From positions 1 through 8,664 of the forward strand of contig JAIPER010000125.1 in the NCBI GenBank assembly GCA_021737115.1: a stretch of 8,664 nucleotides of DNA. The letters are read 5' to 3'. Below the pieces are notes generated by a model. It was given only the letters and a program-made list of their open reading frames with translations, did no database searches and was not told the DNA's origin. The translations under genes were made by a program, and so were the position numbers. Positions 6,182 to 8,664 of the stretch are shown in pieces; positions within the stretch are counted from its first letter, which is position 1; every line of letters starts with the position of its first letter. The stretch is from Desulfohalobiaceae bacterium (GTDB lineage: Bacteria; Desulfobacterota; Desulfovibrionia; Desulfovibrionales; Desulfothermaceae).

Positions 6182-6206
6182 AATTGAAGTATTTTAAATG
6201 ACTTCA
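6173..6206. promoter_or_regulatory. AT-rich overlapping dyads, possible TetR operator
   Basis: ATTTAAAAT (6173-6181) and ATTTTAAAT (6191-6199) are perfect 9-bp inverted copies separated by 9 bp. TGAAGT (6185-6190) and ACTTCA (6201-6206) form a second, overlapping dyad. Size and position, about 110-140 bp before the TetR start and over a rightward promoter, suit an operator; low complexity makes chance possible. Confidence 0.4.
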
Positions 6207-6222
6207 AAATTGGACATAATAT

Positions 6223-6238
6223 CGAAATTCGAATTTCG
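6223..6238. repeat. Perfect 16-bp palindrome
   Basis: CGAAATTCGAATTTCG is its own reverse complement, and another TTCGAATTT follows at 6243-6251. It may be an intergenic repeat or a protein-binding site; its function is not clear. Confidence 0.5.
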
Positions 6239-6660
6239 TGCTTCGAATTTATCATAACCTGATATTTGTCCAAAAAATATATCCAAACCTTGGAGTACGG
6301 GAAAGAGCTCTGAAATTAGAGCATCGACTACCAGGATTTTCGAATAAGTAAGAACCTCAATTTATGACGAGCGTAAGTATAACAAGACGCCCCTGACGAT
6401 ATCGGCCTTGGCGCCATTCGGAAAGCCCTTGCCGGCAGGCTCTTTCCCGGCACCTTGACCATCCATGCCCGGAACAGGTATCTCTTTTTTTCCAGCTAGG
6501 AACAAAGCATGCCTGGAATGTCCAGATAGACCAAAGCTGGCTTCGCCCGCAACCCAAGGTTCCAGGTTCACGGTTCACGGTTCACGGTTAAGAACAAGAA
6601 AAAGCCTGTCAGGCAAGACATCTTCTTATTTTTCATGACAGAGACTCACAAGTAAGTCAC
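6239..6660. other. Gene-poor gap before ybiI
   Basis: I find no convincing gene here. Minus-strand frames starting at 6571 and 6578 (73 residues or fewer) lack ribosome sites, overlap the heptamer repeat and read as low-information peptide, so they are probably repeat-derived. Small hairpins occur (GCTCT/AGAGC, 6307-6322; TGCCGG/CCGGCA in the 6430-6450 area). The left part is AT-rich, the right part GC-richer, suggesting a mosaic. A transcript from the rightward promoter near 6154 would cross it. Confidence 0.5.
6558..6592. repeat. Tandem heptamer repeat GGTTCAC
   Basis: Three perfect GGTTCAC units (6565-6585) are flanked by degenerate units GGTTCCA (6558-6564) and GGTTAAG (6586-6592). It is a short tandem heptanucleotide repeat of the kind found in intergenic DNA of many bacteria, prone to copy-number change by slippage. 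It lies about 90 bp before ybiI. Confidence 0.8.
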
Positions 6661-6677
6661 TAAAAAAGGAGAGACCC

Positions 6678-6944
6678 ATGGCCGGAGGATGGTCCCGGGA
6701 CGGGGCGGTGCAGGATCAGATCAACGCCTCGGTTGAAGACGAGGTGCAGCGGGCCAGGAGCCGTTTGCCGCAAGGCGAGAGCCTGACCCATTGCCAGGAA
6801 TGCGGGGCTGCGATCCCGGAGGCCCGGCGCCGGGCCATTCCGGGGGTTCGCTGTTGCGTGAGCTGTCAGGAAGAGGTGGATAAGGCCCGGGCGACCTTCA
6901 CGGGTTTCAACCGGCGGGGCAGCAAAGACAGCCAGCTGAAGTGA
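6678..6944 (+). CDS. ybiI: DksA/TraR-family C4 zinc-finger protein, YbiI-like
   Basis: The 88-residue protein matches E. coli YbiI in length and across most of its sequence as I recall it: a start close to MAGGW, a conserved DQIN segment near residue 14, a central RGESL-like PQGESL (31-36), IPGVR (54-58) and a C-terminal GFNRRGSKDSQLK-like tail. Four cysteines, C39, C42, C60 and C63, form the zinc site; an extra C59 lies next to them. AAGGAGAG (6666-6673) before the ATG supports the start. DksA/TraR proteins act in the RNA polymerase secondary channel, but YbiI-type proteins are short and lack most of the coiled-coil tip, and their role is not established. The gene is followed after 7 bp by rmuC, so the two are probably co-transcribed. 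Confidence 0.9.
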   Translation: MAGGWSRDGAVQDQINASVEDEVQRARSRLPQGESLTHCQECGAAIPEARRRAIPGVRCCVSCQEEVDKARATFTGFNRRGSKDSQLK

Positions 6945-6951
6945 GACCGCC

Positions 6952-8223
6952 ATGGAACTTCTCTCCCTCGATTCCATCTCCCTGGCTGTCGGCGCCGCAG
7001 CCGGCCTCGTGTTCGGACTCCTGGCGGCTGGGCTTGTGGCCGCCGGGAAAATCGCGAAACGAGACGTCAGCCTGGCCAAGGCACACACCGAACGCGATCA
7101 GGCCAGGCAGCAGCTCAAAAGCGAAGCCGAACTGCGCTCTTCGGTGGAAGCAAATTTCAGCGAGGCCTTTCACAACCTGGCCAACGACATCCTGCACCAG
7201 CAGAGCGGCCGTTTTCTGGAGCAGAATAAGCGGAACCTGGACGGCATCCTCAACCCTCTGCAGGAGCGCATCAGGGAATTTCAGCACACGGTGCAGCAAT
7301 CCAATCAGCAGTCAGGAGAACGAGCCGCCAGCCTGTCTGAACGACTGAAGCAACTGGAAGGTCTCAATCTGCAGATGTCCCGGGAGGCGGACAAGTTGAC
7401 CCGGGCCTTGAAAGGGGACTCCAAGACTCAGGGCAACTGGGGAGAGGTCGTGCTGGAGAGGATTTTGGAAGAATCGGGCCTTCGACAGGGTGAGGACTAC
7501 TATCGGCAGGGCTCGGGAATGGAGGTCACGGATGACTCTAACCGGCGGGTCAGGCCGGACGTGATCGTCCGACTCCCGGAGGACAAACACCTGGTTATCG
7601 ATTCCAAGGTCTCGCTTTTGGCTTACGAACGCTTCGCCGCCGGGGAACAAGACCGCCGGAGCGGCCATGCCAAAGATCTGGTGCGCTCGATCCGTTCGCA
7701 TGTGGACGGGCTCGGCGCCAAACACTACCAGGCCGGCGGGGGACTCAATTCGCCGGATTTCGTGATCATGTTCATGCCCATCGAGGCGGCGTTTTCCATC
7801 GCCCTGAATACGGACAAGGCGCTTATTCAATATGCCTGGGATCAAAAGGTCATGATCGTGACCCCCACGACCCTGATGGCCACCCTGTGGACCATTGCCT
7901 CGATCTGGCGTCAGGAGAACCAGACCAGATACGCCCTGGAGATCGCGAAGCAGAGCGGTCAGTTGTACGACAAGATCGCGGGCTTCGTCGAGACCCTTCA
8001 GGATATCGGGAAATCCATGGACAAGGCGAGAGAACACTACGACAAAGCCATGAACCAGCTCTCCACCGGCCGGGGCAATGTCATCTCCCGGGCCGAACGG
8101 ATTCGCAGGATGGGGGCCAGGGCAAGCAAACGACTGCCCCCTGAATGTGTCCAGGAGACAGCCGAGGACGAAGACGAGGTCTCTTCTGTTGAGAACGAAA
8201 CCCCGAGCGGTCAGAGAAATTGA
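6952..8223 (+). CDS. rmuC: DNA recombination protein RmuC
   Basis: The 423-residue protein has one N-terminal membrane segment (about 10-31), a long charged coiled-coil region (about 40-155) and the conserved RmuC core. The core includes QGNWGE (160-165), RPDVIV (201-206) and VIDSK (215-219); D203 with D217 and K219 fit the PD-(D/E)XK nuclease-like site proposed for the family. The NTDKALI to WTIASIWRQ region is also typical. It should be anchored in the inner membrane with the core in the cytoplasm. RmuC limits inversion at short inverted repeats in E. coli; its biochemical activity is not firmly known. E. coli RmuC is about 475 residues, so this is slightly short, with an acidic, probably disordered tail. 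The ATG is 7 bp after the ybiI stop, with only a weak ribosome site, consistent with coupling. Confidence 0.95.
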   Translation: MELLSLDSISLAVGAAAGLVFGLLAAGLVAAGKIAKRDVSLAKAHTERDQARQQLKSEAELRSSVEANFSEAFHNLANDILHQQSGRFLEQNKRNLDGILNPLQERIREFQHTVQQSNQQSGERAASLSERLKQLEGLNLQMSREADKLTRALKGDSKTQGNWGEVVLERILEESGLRQGEDYYRQGSGMEVTDDSNRRVRPDVIVRLPEDKHLVIDSKVSLLAYERFAAGEQDRRSGHAKDLVRSIRSHVDGLGAKHYQAGGGLNSPDFVIMFMPIEAAFSIALNTDKALIQYAWDQKVMIVTPTTLMATLWTIASIWRQENQTRYALEIAKQSGQLYDKIAGFVETLQDIGKSMDKAREHYDKAMNQLSTGRGNVISRAERIRRMGARASKRLPPECVQETAEDEDEVSSVENETPSGQRN

Positions 8224-8225
8224 TC

Positions 8226-8336
8226 TCAGGTTTGTTCTTTTTCGCGCCTGACAGTCTCCCGGCATTGAGCCTGGTACTTCATGGCGGCAGCCGCGAACTT
8301 GAGGACGGCGAAATCGTATTTTCCCTCGAGGGTCAT
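8226..8336 (-). pseudogene. Tiny 36-residue frame, unrecognised
   Basis: ATG at 8336 opens a 36-residue frame (starting MTLEGKYDFAVLKF) that ends at TGA 8228-8226, just after the rmuC stop on the opposite strand. Its start overlaps the stop of another small frame as ATGA, as in a translationally coupled pair. The composition is protein-like, but I recognise no family and see no independent ribosome site. It could be a real small gene or the tail of a decayed one. Confidence 0.35.
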
Positions 8337-8524
8337 ACACGGGCCTGAGCCGTTTTTGGCGGGCAAGGCCTGCCCAGACTGGATCGGGTCAGTTCCTCAT
8401 CTTTGCGGTAGGCTTTGATCAAGCTTAAGGTCTTGTCGATCTGCTGCAGTCTGCCGGAAAACAGTACTTCGATATCCTGGATCTCGCGCAGATACTTTTT
8501 CAGTCCTTTGCTCTGCGGCCGGAA
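8333..8524 (-). pseudogene. Startless coding-like remnant, 63 codons
   Basis: A frame open from a TGA (8527-8525) to TGA (8335-8333) has no ATG or credible GTG start, yet codon use (many CTG, ATC, CAG, GAC and AAG) looks like real coding. The peptide around KKYLREIQDIEVLFSGRLQQ is a likely amphipathic, coiled-coil helix. The 5' end is missing or frameshifted; a different frame just upstream reads a plausible short peptide. Only about 55 bp separates it from the oppositely oriented PNPOx gene, leaving little room for its own promoter. It is probably the residue of a decayed gene; family unknown. Confidence 0.35.
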
Positions 8525-8579
8525 TCAGGAATGTCCCAAGGCGAACTCACAACAATCAATCCAAGTAAAAGGAATGCCC

Positions 8580-8664
8580 ATGCAGGAAGAAATCAAATCA
8601 CTGCTTCGGGACAGTCGCCATTGCGTTCTGGCCACTGCCGCAGACAACCAGCCGTATTGCTCAT
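8580..8664 (+). CDS. Pyridoxamine 5'-phosphate oxidase-type flavin-binding protein (N-terminus, cut by window edge)
   Basis: ATG at 8580 follows AAAAGGA (8567-8573) by 6 nt and opens 28 codons to the window end. The peptide reads a short helix (EEIKSLLR), then HCVLATAADNQPYCS, the pattern of the first beta-hairpin of the PNPOx-like split-barrel family (a helix, then xLATxxxxQPxxS). Members bind FMN, F420 or haem; most annotated in this form are flavin-nucleotide-binding proteins of unknown substrate. An in-frame ATG at 8574 is too close to the ribosome site. Only the first 28 residues are seen, so the family call is tentative. Confidence 0.6.
   Translation, partial: MQEEIKSLLRDSRHCVLATAADNQPYCS

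Noticed and set aside
6558..6592. CRISPR array
   Set aside because: The units are 7-bp head-to-tail copies without spacers.
8226..8252. Possible rho-independent terminator after rmuC
   Set aside because: The TCAGG/CCTGA stem is only 5 bp with a long loop, and the T-run lies inside the loop rather than after it.
7312..8340. Long minus-strand open frame of 342 codons opposite rmuC
   Set aside because: It is antisense to a clearly recognisable RmuC, has no ribosome site and no recognisable motifs; long antisense frames are common in GC-rich genes.

Overview
The window is a bacterial chromosomal segment, GC-rich (about 60%) inside most genes, with AT-rich gaps and some foreign-looking pieces. 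Gene content (a SdhA/FrdA-type flavoprotein, two flavodoxin-ferredoxin fusions of the EFR1 type, EttA, a TetR regulator, a YbiI-like zinc-finger protein, RmuC, a PNPOx-type protein) fits an anaerobic or microaerophilic Gram-negative bacterium. A sulfate-reducing Desulfobacterota relative is my best guess. That is inference from redox gene content and codon style; no rRNA or other taxonomic marker is present.

Layout. 1-638 (-): N-terminal part of an FAD flavoprotein running off the left edge, with a promoter-like signal at 777-806. 899-1046: a 148-bp element bounded by perfect 19-bp inverted repeats, with two internal hairpins. 1103-2770 (+): two adjacent EFR1-type genes, the second starting on the base after the first one's stop; the first is GC-rich, the second clearly AT-richer. 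2816-3028 (+): a short coding-like remnant whose stop overlaps the start of a two-TM potassium-channel-like gene (3025-3552), which stops early in its RCK domain. A strong hairpin (3521-3551) covers that broken end, followed at once by the 3' end of ettA. 3562-5247 (-): ettA, with a good promoter and a structured leader. 5439-6065 (-): TetR-family regulator, preceded by an AT-rich gap dense in dyads. 6239-6660: gene-poor gap with a GGTTCAC heptamer repeat. 6678-8223 (+): ybiI-like gene and rmuC, probably one operon. 8226-8524 (-): two tiny overlapping frames, likely remnants. 8580-8664 (+): start of a PNPOx-type gene running off the right edge.

How it fits together. The left third looks like a redox module: a flavoprotein divergent from two proteins that each combine an FMN-binding flavodoxin fold with two [4Fe-4S] clusters. 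The middle holds housekeeping translation control (EttA) next to a damaged ion-channel locus, and the right holds conserved small-regulator and DNA-maintenance genes. I see no CRISPR array, tRNA, rRNA, transposase or complete mobile element. I do not see strong evidence for a wholly new system. The most unusual items are the compositionally mismatched EFR1 pair, the nested inverted-repeat element, the channel fragment apparently damaged at both ends, and the altered second ABC signature of EttA.
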